Source: an uncultured Bacteroides sp.
Lineage (GTDB): Bacteria; Bacteroidota; Bacteroidia; Bacteroidales; Bacteroidaceae
Length of the DNA: 64,000 nt
Assembly (NCBI GenBank): GCA_900552075.1
Contig: URYL01000004.1
Coordinates: forward strand, 62,001-126,000
Reading direction: 5' to 3'
In this document: positions 56,273 through 64,000 of the stretch, piece by piece
Layout: every line of letters starts with the position of its first letter
Numbering within the stretch: the stretch's first letter is position 1
Made by a program: the position numbers and the translations under genes
Notes under the pieces: model-generated
Database searches by the model: none
The model's input: the letters and a program-made list of their open reading frames with translations, nothing else
Told to the model about the DNA's origin: nothing

Positions 56273-59200
56273 TTAATTTCCTTCCAACATACCGCTCGGA
56301 GTCACATTAAAATGCTTCGTAAAACAACGTGTAAAGTACTTCGGATCATTGAATCCCACCTCATAAGCAATTTCAGAAATGTTCATCGCACGGCTTACCT
56401 TATTCTTCAACAGAAGTTCACGTGCCAGATTCAAACGATAGTTACGGATAAACTGACCGGCTGACTGCCCCGTCAAGCTCTGCATTTTTTTATTCAACAA
56501 ACTCTTGCTGATTCCTATAGCCTCAATAAAATCACTAACTTCAAAGTCGGGGTTCTTGTAGTTTTCCTTTACCACCTCCATGGCTTTACTCAAGAATTTC
56601 TTATCACCAGAATTTTCTTCTATCTCCAATGAATCCGTATTCATATCAATAGAGAATTTTTGTTGAAGACGTTTTCGATTTTCCAAAATATTCGATATAC
56701 GGGCTAACAGCATATCTTCATCAAAAGGTTTCAGCAGAAAAGCGTCAGCTCCCATCTTATAGCTTTCTAGACGAGCCTCATCCGAGGTTTTGGCCGTTAA
56801 CATCAAAAACGGGATATGAGAAATGGAAAAATCACTTCTCACCCTACGGGACAGTTCCATTCCGTCCATCACCGGCATCATCAGATCGCTGATGATAAAA
56901 TCTACATTGCTGGCACGCAATACCGTCAGAGCCTCTTCACCCTGAGAAGCCTCTAGTACATTATAATACTCCACTAAAATAGAACGGATATAATCACGCA
57001 TATCCTTATTGTCTTCTACTACCAGGACTGTCATTCTTCCATTACGTGGGATATCTACTATCACATCCTCCTTATCAGCTTCTGAATCCAGTTGAGCTTT
57101 AGACTCACCATATAGGGCCGGCAGAAGGATACGGAAAGAAGCTCCTTTCATCGGATTGTTCTTGGCATAAATTTTTCCATTAAGCAAACCAATCAATTCC
57201 CGACATAGATAAAGGCCTATTCCCGTTCCGCTCTGACCGCTCACCGATTCCTGACTCTGATTGTCCGACTGATAGAACTGTGAAAAAATACGCTCCATAT
57301 CCTGTTCCGGAATTCCCTTTCCTGTGTCACGTACACTGATAAATAGTTTCCTATCCTTTTCAGGGCCAACCACTCCCACATAAATACCAATACTACCTCC
57401 TTTCGGGGTAAATTTCAAAGCATTACTAATCAAATTAGTCATAATCTTACGCATCACATCCTCATCAAACATTAGGAACGGGTCGGAAAGATGGAGATAC
57501 AGCTGAAGAGCAATACCGCGACTGGTAGCATAATCAGCAAAAGGAGGAACCAGCTCACACATAAAAGCCTTCAGATTCCCATAGTTCGTAGCAATCTTTA
57601 TATGCCCTTCTTCCACTTTCCGAAAATCCATCAACTGGTTAACTAATGAAAGCAGGTACTTGGAGTTCCGCTCCACCAAATGCAACTGTTCAATGACCTG
57701 TGGATTATAACTCAGTTTTAAAGCCCGCTCGATAGGTCCTATAATCAAAGTCAGTGGGGTACGGAACTCATGTGTAATATTGGTAAAGAATGCCAGCTTG
57801 TCGATTGTCAGCTCTTCCACTTTCTGCGACATTTCCAGAATCTGATTCTTTTGTGTAGTAATCTTCTCATTCTGGTCTTTCAACAACTTATTTTGTTCAG
57901 AAAGTTCCTTCGTCTGATTGGAAAGCAGTTTTTTCTGCTCTTCCAACTCAGAGGTACGTTCCTCTACCATCTGATGCAACAAATCTTGCTGATGTTTCAT
58001 CGCTTTATAACGCCATAATAGTAAACGGTATCCTCCAAACAGCAAAAGGAACAGTACGGAAACCAGAAACCAAGGCGTTTTATAAAAATATGGACGGACT
58101 ACAATAGACAACTCTTCTGTATGTTCCAGCCAGTGCTTCCCATCCGGTGCATAACGAAGCTGAAACGTATATTTCCCTGGATAAAGATTTGTATAGGTTG
58201 CATTGTTCCGACTAGCCGGTACCGTCATCCACATGTCATCAAATCCCTTCAACCGATAAGAATATTGTGCCTGCGATTCTGAAGCATAATCAAGAGCTGA
58301 AAACTCAATATAGAGTGATTTATCGCTTTCGTGCATACTAATCTTTCCAGCCTGTGGAAACACCTCCTCACCAAACACCTTGCAATGAGTAAAGGCCAAT
58401 GGGAAAGTATGCAGATGTTCTACTTCAATCATCGGATGGATCTCCGTCAATCCTTTCTGACTACCAAAAAACAAATGTTCCTTATCAAAAGAAAGGGCAC
58501 CAGCATTCCAATAGAACTGATTAGAAATCAGCCCGTCAATCTGAGTATAATTTTGAAGCAGTTCTTCTTTCACATTAAAGCATGATAACCCATTATCTGT
58601 AGATACCCAAATATTACCATACCAATCTTCAAGAATACTACGAACACTGTTACTCACCAGCCCATCATCCTTTGTAAAAGCAGTAAACAAATAATCATCA
58701 CCTCTTTTTTGTGCCCGATAAAATCCGTTTCCATTGCTACCCAACCACACAGTGCCGTCTTTTGCTTGAAAGATAGAAGTTATACGTTCTTTTTTACCAG
58801 AATCCGGCTTATCCAATTTATATACATATTTCTTATATTTCAATTGTCCTTTTCCATAAGCCACAAGATCAATGCGTAAAAGCCCGAAAGGAGAAGATAC
58901 CCACAGTTCTTTTTCGCGAGTAATACACATGCCCAACGCATTCTGATTAATCACTTCTTTTCTCTCCTGTAAAAGTGGTTCTTCGATGGATCCATTAGCA
59001 GGATTATAAACATACAGATTACTCATCGTACCAATCCAAAGCAAATGATTAATAGAATCAAATGCCAGACTTGAAATAAAGGGCTCTAGTAAAGGAAGAG
59101 GAATATAGCGTTTAGAAGCAGAAGGCTTACGATTAATCCAACCGACTCCACCTCCCCACGTACCCACATACAAACGATCCTTGTTATCCATCACCAATAC

Positions 59201-60472
59201 ACTCACCGTATTATGTCCCAAACAAGCTGGAGCAGCGGTGGTATAGTGTAAAAACTTATCACTCCCTTGCAAACGACAGTTCAGTCCCCCTTCTACCGTC
59301 CCCACCCAAAGGGTATGATACTCATCTTCAACGATTGCATTGACAGGATTTCGGGAAAGGCTTCCTAGATTATTAATTTGATGAAAATAATTGACTACCG
59401 ATAAACGAGAAGGAAACATTTTACTCAAGCCTCCTATCTCTGTTCCTATCCAAACCACATTATTCTCATCATCCGCATAAAGCGCATTAATAAAGTTGCA
59501 TGAGAGGCCATGTATATCTAAAGAATCTTCCTCCTGAATCCGGATAAACTCAGAGGAAGAAGTATCAAACACATTTAATCCGAACAATGTACCAACTATA
59601 ATTTGACCATCTCGCATGGAAGTGATGTCCGTGACATAATTCTGCGACAATGACGAAAAGTTATGAGGATCGTGCATGTAATACCGACTTGTATCAGTAG
59701 TCAGATCATAACAATATAAACCATTGTTTGTGCCAATCCACACATTATTTTGGCAATGATAAATACAAAATACCGCATCATACGGCGAGATTGTCAAAGA
59801 AACAGAAACCGGCTGCGGCTCCTGTGCTCTTTCCACCCCTTCATTTATACGGCAAAGCTTTCCTTTATGAAAGAACCATATATATCCATCTATTTCGGCC
59901 AATACACAACCACGTTCATGCAAGGGAGTATCTGAAACAAGAATTACCTTTTTAACGGTACCTGTAGAATTAAAGATTACCTTATATATCTGTCCGCGAC
60001 TACAAATCCACAAATTTCCAGCCTTGCTGGTCAACAGAAAACTGGCAGGCTGCTTCATCAATTCCGTCATCTGCTGCGACTGTAAAGACTCCACCGACAA
60101 CAATTGCAAATTTTCTGTAGAAAGCAATTCGATACCAGCTTCTCCTGCCATCCAGATGCGATGAAAAGAATCTTCCGTCAGTTTTTCTACAAAGTTACTT
60201 CTCAATACTCTTTTTTCATCGGTTGCATTCGTTTGAAAAGTTACAAATTTATGTCCATCATAACGAGCGACTCCTCCTCCGTATGTAGTCACCCACAAAT
60301 AACCATCGCTTGACTTGATAATATCATCCACAAAATTATATGGCAAACCATCCTTAATCGTAATAGAAGCAAACGAAAAACGGCTGGAGGATTGAACGGC
60401 ATGAAGTCCTACTACAGGATAACACAGGCAGAATATCAGCCACAGGCAAAAGAGTACACTTCTTTTTCTCAT
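56273..60472 (-). CDS. hybrid two-component system regulator (HTCS)
   Basis: 1399 residues. A signal peptide precedes a periplasmic sensor of two propellers (about 30-690; repeats such as GYLWVTTYGGGVARYDG and GNIWVSTDNGLSCFN) and a Y_Y_Y domain (about 700-775). Then come one membrane helix (about 785-805), a coiled coil, a histidine kinase (H901 in NITHEFRTPL; ATPase motifs TGKGIPE and GTGIGLYLC), a receiver (D1196 in IISDLMMPVMDG) and a C-terminal AraC HTH (about 1290-1399). It senses a glycan fragment and activates the locus. It lies between its two likely targets, susC and GH51. Confidence 0.95.
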   Translation of the reverse strand: MRKRSVLFCLWLIFCLCYPVVGLHAVQSSSRFSFASITIKDGLPYNFVDDIIKSSDGYLWVTTYGGGVARYDGHKFVTFQTNATDEKRVLRSNFVEKLTEDSFHRIWMAGEAGIELLSTENLQLLSVESLQSQQMTELMKQPASFLLTSKAGNLWICSRGQIYKVIFNSTGTVKKVILVSDTPLHERGCVLAEIDGYIWFFHKGKLCRINEGVERAQEPQPVSVSLTISPYDAVFCIYHCQNNVWIGTNNGLYCYDLTTDTSRYYMHDPHNFSSLSQNYVTDITSMRDGQIIVGTLFGLNVFDTSSSEFIRIQEEDSLDIHGLSCNFINALYADDENNVVWIGTEIGGLSKMFPSRLSVVNYFHQINNLGSLSRNPVNAIVEDEYHTLWVGTVEGGLNCRLQGSDKFLHYTTAAPACLGHNTVSVLVMDNKDRLYVGTWGGGVGWINRKPSASKRYIPLPLLEPFISSLAFDSINHLLWIGTMSNLYVYNPANGSIEEPLLQERKEVINQNALGMCITREKELWVSSPFGLLRIDLVAYGKGQLKYKKYVYKLDKPDSGKKERITSIFQAKDGTVWLGSNGNGFYRAQKRGDDYLFTAFTKDDGLVSNSVRSILEDWYGNIWVSTDNGLSCFNVKEELLQNYTQIDGLISNQFYWNAGALSFDKEHLFFGSQKGLTEIHPMIEVEHLHTFPLAFTHCKVFGEEVFPQAGKISMHESDKSLYIEFSALDYASESQAQYSYRLKGFDDMWMTVPASRNNATYTNLYPGKYTFQLRYAPDGKHWLEHTEELSIVVRPYFYKTPWFLVSVLFLLLFGGYRLLLWRYKAMKHQQDLLHQMVEERTSELEEQKKLLSNQTKELSEQNKLLKDQNEKITTQKNQILEMSQKVEELTIDKLAFFTNITHEFRTPLTLIIGPIERALKLSYNPQVIEQLHLVERNSKYLLSLVNQLMDFRKVEEGHIKIATNYGNLKAFMCELVPPFADYATSRGIALQLYLHLSDPFLMFDEDVMRKIMTNLISNALKFTPKGGSIGIYVGVVGPEKDRKLFISVRDTGKGIPEQDMERIFSQFYQSDNQSQESVSGQSGTGIGLYLCRELIGLLNGKIYAKNNPMKGASFRILLPALYGESKAQLDSEADKEDVIVDIPRNGRMTVLVVEDNKDMRDYIRSILVEYYNVLEASQGEEALTVLRASNVDFIISDLMMPVMDGMELSRRVRSDFSISHIPFLMLTAKTSDEARLESYKMGADAFLLKPFDEDMLLARISNILENRKRLQQKFSIDMNTDSLEIEENSGDKKFLSKAMEVVKENYKNPDFEVSDFIEAIGISKSLLNKKMQSLTGQSAGQFIRNYRLNLARELLLKNKVSRAMNISEIAYEVGFNDPKYFTRCFTKHFNVTPSGMLEGN

Positions 60473-60494
60473 AAGATTTTTTTCACTTTTCAGA

Positions 60495-60502
60495 CAAAGG
60501 TA
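60495..60502 (-). promoter_or_regulatory. -7 element of the HTCS gene
   Basis: TACCTTTG on the minus strand, 22 bp before the start codon, is a perfect match. The HTCS operator is not placed correctly for this promoter, so basal expression is likely. Confidence 0.5.
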
Positions 60503-60562
60503 AACCGTTTTTTATAGTCTTTTTCTGAAAAAAGCGATAAAAATCTGCCCAAAACACAAATA

Positions 60563-60617
60563 TCCACCTAATAGAAAGAATCGTCCACCCCTCGAAAAGC
60601 AATTGAGCCTAATTTTA
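60563..60617 (+). promoter_or_regulatory. GH51 promoter with HTCS operator candidate
   Basis: TCCACCT (60563-60569), 14 bp, TCCACCC (60584-60590), 19 bp, TAATTTTA (60610-60617, one mismatch to TAnnTTTG). Order, orientation and both spacings equal those of the susC promoter. It gives a GH51 leader of about 95 nt. Confidence 0.65.
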
Positions 60618-60714
60618 TATTTAAAAAACAAACAGACAGATATTTTGCTGTTTTTCTATAAAAGATTCTCAGTTTTTATGTAAGTTTGTATCACATTAAT
60701 TTAACTATAAAACC

Positions 60715-62694
60715 ATGAACAAACACTTAGCTTTTATCTCTGCGCTTGCACTCAGCGCAGGCATCAGCCTGCAAGCGCAAAACGCCAATCAAATGGTGAT
60801 TCAAGCCAATAAAATTGGGGCAGAAATACAACCGACCATGTACGGGCATTTCTTCGAAGACATCAACTACGGAGCGGACGGCGGTCTGTATGCAGAACTG
60901 ATTAAAAACCGTTCGTTTGAGTTCCCGCAACACCTGATGGGATGGGATGTTTTCGGTAACGTCACCCTTCAAGACGACGGACCGTTTGAAAAGAACCCAC
61001 ATTATGTACGTCTCGGAGCCCCCAGCCATCCACACAAACGAACCGGTATTGAAAACGAAGGCTTCTTCGGCATCGGCATCAAGGCTAATGAAAAATACCG
61101 CTTCACCGTATGGGCCAGAGGAGAAAACCAGAAAATACAGGTGGAACTGATTGACAATGCGTCCATGGGAGAATCACAGGTCATCACTTCACAAGACGTC
61201 AACATCAACTCCAAAGACTGGAAAAAATATGAAGTCATCCTGACTCCTACCCAGACACAAGCCAAAGCTCATCTGAGAATCTTCCTGGCTTCTCCGGGTA
61301 CAGTCGACCTGGAACATGTATCTCTGTTCCCGGTAGATACGTGGAAAGGACGTGAAAACGGACTGCGGAAAGACCTTGTACAGGCATTGGCCGATACCAA
61401 ACCGGGCATCTTCCGTTTCCCGGGAGGATGTATTGTAGAAGGAACTGAAATCACCGACCGCTACAACTGGAAAAACTCTGTAGGACCGGTAGAAAACCGT
61501 CCGCTCAACAGCAACCGCTGGGAGTATACCTTCCCCTACCGTTTCTTCCCGGACTACTTCCAGAGCTACGGCATGGGATTCTATGAACTGTTCCTGCTGG
61601 CCGAAGACATGGGAGCCGAACCGCTTCCGGTACTGAACTGCGGATTGGCTTGCCAGTACCAGAACGATGACCCGAAAGCACACGTTCCCGTAGACCAACT
61701 GGACAGCTACATCCAGGATGCACTCGACCTGGTTGAATTCGCCAACGGCGACACCAACACCAAATGGGGAAAACTTCGTGCTGACATGGGCCATCCGGCT
61801 CCGTTCAACCTGAAATTCATGGCCATTGGTAACGAACAGTGGGGACCGGAATATCCGGAACGACTGAAACACTTTGTAGAAGCTCTGCGCAAAGCTCATC
61901 CGGAAATCAAAATCATCGGATCATCTGGTCCGCAGTCTGAAGGAAAGGATTTCGACTACTTGTGGCCGGAAATGAAGAAACTGAAAGTGGACTTGGTAGA
62001 CGAACACTTCTACCGTCCGGAAGACTGGTTCCTGAAATCAGGTAACCGTTACGACAACTACGACCGGAAAGGCCCGAAAGTATTTGCCGGAGAATATGCC
62101 TGCCACGGAAAAGGCAAGAAATGGAATCACTTCCACGCTTCTCTGCTCGAAGCTGCGTTCCTGACAGGAGTAGAAAGAAATGCCGATGTGGTACACATGG
62201 CTACCTACGCTCCGCTGTTGGCTCACGTAGAAGGATGGCAGTGGCGTCCGGACTTAATCTGGTTCGACAACCTGCGCTCCGTACGCACTTGCAGCTGGTA
62301 TGTACAATCACTCTACGGTCACAACAAGGGTACCAATGTAGTGCCCCTGACGATGGACAAGAAACCGGTCAGCGGACAAGAAGGTCAGAACGGATTGTTT
62401 GCCAGCGCTGTTTGGGATGAACCCACTCAGACTTATATCGTAAAAGTGGCCAACACCTCCGACAAGGCACAGCCTCTCACACTGGAATTCAAGGGATTGA
62501 AGAAATCCGTTACTTTGGGCGACGGAAAATGTATTACCCTGCATACAGAAAATCCGGATGCAGAAAATACACTCGACAATCCGAACTTGATTACCCCTCA
62601 GGAAAGTGCCGTAACTATCGAAGGAAATACGCTCAATACCGAAATAGGTGCCATGACATTTGCCGTCTACAAATTCAAGAAAGAAAGCAAATAA
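60715..62694 (+). CDS. alpha-L-arabinofuranosidase, GH51
   Basis: 659 residues with a signal peptide (AFISALALSAGISLQAQ). A CBM4-like insert (about 95-205) sits before the barrel, which shows FPGGCIVEGTEITDRYNWK, AIGNEQWGPEYPERL (acid/base Glu in NEQW) and FAGEYACHGKG (nucleophile Glu in GEY). It removes arabinofuranose units from arabinan or arabinoxylan fragments. It is transcribed away from the HTCS gene under the shared operator, and a terminator follows. Confidence 0.93.
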   Translation: MNKHLAFISALALSAGISLQAQNANQMVIQANKIGAEIQPTMYGHFFEDINYGADGGLYAELIKNRSFEFPQHLMGWDVFGNVTLQDDGPFEKNPHYVRLGAPSHPHKRTGIENEGFFGIGIKANEKYRFTVWARGENQKIQVELIDNASMGESQVITSQDVNINSKDWKKYEVILTPTQTQAKAHLRIFLASPGTVDLEHVSLFPVDTWKGRENGLRKDLVQALADTKPGIFRFPGGCIVEGTEITDRYNWKNSVGPVENRPLNSNRWEYTFPYRFFPDYFQSYGMGFYELFLLAEDMGAEPLPVLNCGLACQYQNDDPKAHVPVDQLDSYIQDALDLVEFANGDTNTKWGKLRADMGHPAPFNLKFMAIGNEQWGPEYPERLKHFVEALRKAHPEIKIIGSSGPQSEGKDFDYLWPEMKKLKVDLVDEHFYRPEDWFLKSGNRYDNYDRKGPKVFAGEYACHGKGKKWNHFHASLLEAAFLTGVERNADVVHMATYAPLLAHVEGWQWRPDLIWFDNLRSVRTCSWYVQSLYGHNKGTNVVPLTMDKKPVSGQEGQNGLFASAVWDEPTQTYIVKVANTSDKAQPLTLEFKGLKKSVTLGDGKCITLHTENPDAENTLDNPNLITPQESAVTIEGNTLNTEIGAMTFAVYKFKKESK

Positions 62695-62711
62695 GTCATC
62701 GGTTTATTGCT

Positions 62712-62750
62712 AAAAAGGTGCGTCTGGATTGCCCGGACGCACCTTTTTTT
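62712..62750 (+). terminator. terminator of the GH51 gene
   Basis: GGTGCGTCTGG and CCGGACGCACC form an 11-bp stem followed by seven T. Confidence 0.85.
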
Positions 62751-62754
62751 CGCT

Positions 62755-62883
62755 TTAATAATACATACACAACCTATATCCTAAGTACAATAAACAAGTA
62801 CATGCCACCACTACCATGGTCAGTGTCACCTTCAGGGCTTTCTGACGCTCCTTTAAACTTAGTTCCATACCAAAGTCCTCCAT
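62755..62883 (-). CDS. possible small single-helix membrane peptide (42 residues)
   Basis: An open frame starting MEDFGMELSLKERQKALKV, followed by a hydrophobic helix (TLTMVVVACTCLLYLGY) and a short tail. The charged N-terminus before one helix is a normal design for small membrane proteins. No perfect -7 box precedes it, and it ends at the GH51 terminator. I do not recognise the family. Confidence 0.35.
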   Translation of the reverse strand: MEDFGMELSLKERQKALKVTLTMVVVACTCLLYLGYRLCMYY

Positions 62884-63052
62884 TTATTCTGTAACAAATA
62901 TCGTGAAAATATATTACAAAATCATGTAAACAAAGTGACTTTTGTGTGAAAATGTTTTCCAGATTCCATCACACCTAAATTTCTTAATAATTCTTTCAAA
63001 CAAGTTGGAAGAATAAAATTATGTTATAAAGCATATCATTAATGGATATTCC

Positions 63053-63083
63053 TTTGCAAGTTTCCAGAAAGTCCTTACCTTTG
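63053..63083 (+). promoter_or_regulatory. promoter of a short RNA
   Basis: TTTG (63053-63056), 19 bp, TACCTTTG (63076-63083): both Bacteroides boxes match perfectly at the right spacing, the best promoter in the window together with that of the ClC gene. Confidence 0.75.
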
Positions 63084-63086
63084 CAG

Positions 63087-63151
63087 CGTGTTTTTCATAG
63101 TATTAGATTTAAGGTTAACAAAGGTTGGAGTTCAGCGGAACTCCTTTTTTT
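63087..63151 (+). ncRNA. short terminated RNA, about 65 nt
   Basis: From the promoter above, a transcript would read through an AT-rich segment with TTAGATTTAAGG and GTTAACAAAGG and end in the hairpin GGAGTTCAGCGGAACTCC plus seven T. No reading frame of use fits. Very similar leaders occur widely in Bacteroides by my recollection. Function unknown. Confidence 0.55.
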
Positions 63152-63171
63152 ATGCCCATATGTAGGCACAA

Positions 63172-63219
63172 AAAAAAATTCCGGGCCTGAGCATCCGTTT
63201 TGCTCAAGCCCGGAATTTC
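63172..63219. terminator. terminator after the GH2 gene
   Basis: AAATTCCGGGC..TGAGCA and TGCTCA.GCCCGGAATTT form a long stem with A/T runs at both ends, 23 bp past the GH2 stop on the minus strand. Confidence 0.75.
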
Positions 63220-63241
63220 TATTTTCCGCCAAAGCCCATTT

Positions 63242-64000
63242 TTACATCGGGACGATGGTGAATCCCCAACGGTATTCCTTATTGGCCGGAATCAGGTACT
63301 GCGGATCTGGGATAGAACCCCAGCTGTCGAAACCGCCTACTCCCATCTGACGCATATCCAGGCAGACTTCCACAAAATCACGCGGAGTAATGTCGTTGAT
63401 ATGAGTCTGACGCGGCTTGATATCCTTGGCCGTACTGATATCGTGCTTCAGCTCTTCCGCATCCCGGTTGTTCCACTGGTAATCGCGGTTCGTAGCTTCT
63501 TCACCGTCAAAATCCTCTACAGAATTACGGAGAGAATTAAATTCCAGCGTACTGTCGGCATATACCGTCAATCCCTTGCCGTTTTTCTGCTTCAAGGTCA
63601 GCCAGCGGGTATCGGTGTGATGTCCATTTTCCTGCGGACGGATATACGGGTAATACATCTGTTCAGCCGTGCTCCGGTATTCACCTACCAGCGTACCGTT
63701 GTTGCGGTCACAGTAGTTCTCTTCTGGTCCACGTCCGAAATAAGTCACCTGCTCCATGTCGGCCGGCAAACGGAAACGTACTCCGATGCGCGGCACTACC
63801 AGCTTGGAACTTTCCTTGCGGCGGGCTTCGTTACCCGGTGTAAAGGTAGCCGTCAAAGTAGCTTCCGAAGCCTCGGTCTGAGTAGCCTGCATTTCGGTAG
63901 AAGTAAAGGTGTAATCAGCCTTCACCACTCCCGACGGATGGATGCGGTAGGTAGCAATATAGAGATTACCTGCCGCCAGCAGATAGCTCACTTTCAGCAC
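63242..64000 (-). CDS. GH2 beta-galactosidase, C-terminal part (5' end outside window)
   Basis: 252 C-terminal residues of a large beta-galactosidase. VPRIGVRFRLP, VTYFGRGPEENYCDR, YIRPQENGHHTDTRWL and GGFDSWGS are the conserved pieces of the Bgal_small_N domain that completes the LacZ active site. The apparent Met at the window edge is an internal GTG. The catalytic barrel lies outside. It could act on galactan side chains of the same pectic substrate as the arabinan locus, but a separate role is equally possible. Confidence 0.85.
   Translation of the reverse strand: MLKVSYLLAAGNLYIATYRIHPSGVVKADYTFTSTEMQATQTEASEATLTATFTPGNEARRKESSKLVVPRIGVRFRLPADMEQVTYFGRGPEENYCDRNNGTLVGEYRSTAEQMYYPYIRPQENGHHTDTRWLTLKQKNGKGLTVYADSTLEFNSLRNSVEDFDGEEATNRDYQWNNRDAEELKHDISTAKDIKPRQTHINDITPRDFVEVCLDMRQMGVGGFDSWGSIPDPQYLIPANKEYRWGFTIVPM

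Overview
The window looks like a chromosome segment of a gut Bacteroidaceae species (Bacteroides/Phocaeicola type). It has two SusC/SusD glycan-uptake loci, a hybrid two-component regulator, Bacteroidetes lipoprotein signals, and many promoters of the Bacteroides TTTG / TAnnTTTG type in place of the E. coli type. I cannot name the species from sequence alone.

Positions 1 to about 9,450 form an AT-rich defence/mobile island. On the minus strand lie an XRE repressor-like gene, a single-chain restriction-modification-specificity protein and a truncated TcmP-like gene. On the plus strand lie a TIGR02391 protein with a HEPN-like RNPQAH motif and a 946-residue reverse transcriptase fused to a C-terminal nitrilase-like domain (RT motifs and the Glu-Lys-Cys triad are all present). 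The last pair is flanked by two diverged copies of a promoter/leader-like sequence. The island ends at 9431-9449 in what looks like the 3' end of a tRNA gene followed by that gene's terminator, as expected for an attR scar.

Positions 9,500-32,450 are less AT-rich core and accessory metabolism: a ClC channel, dipeptidyl peptidase IV, and a six-gene minus-strand operon for L-fucose or a related sugar (GH29 fucosidase, mutarotase, aldo/keto reductase, amidohydrolase, FucP-type permease, zinc dehydrogenase). A divergent AraC regulator and a GH97 enzyme adjoin the operon, and the operon and GH97 promoters share a 16-bp operator candidate. Next comes an outer-membrane biogenesis cluster (DUF6242-like lipoprotein, uppS, bamA, two ompH/skp), then murI and a GH3 enzyme.

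Positions 32,978-42,129 hold a four-gene locus (SusC, SusD, DUF1735/discoidin lipoprotein, BACON-discoidin-M60 metallopeptidase) that probably targets mucin-like glycoproteins. cysS follows. Positions 43,795-62,694 form an arabinan-type locus: SusC, SusD, surface glycan-binding protein, two GH43 and one GH97 in one direction, an HTCS regulator, and a divergent GH51 arabinofuranosidase. The susC and GH51 promoters share a direct-repeat operator candidate with identical spacing. The right edge has a terminator, a possible small membrane peptide, a short RNA gene candidate and the 3' end of a GH2 beta-galactosidase.

The least expected features are the HEPN-like plus RT-nitrilase module with its flanking leader-like repeats, two five-unit palindrome arrays (13471-13577 and 32543-32649) placed about 90 bp upstream of minus-strand start codons, and the two operator architectures.
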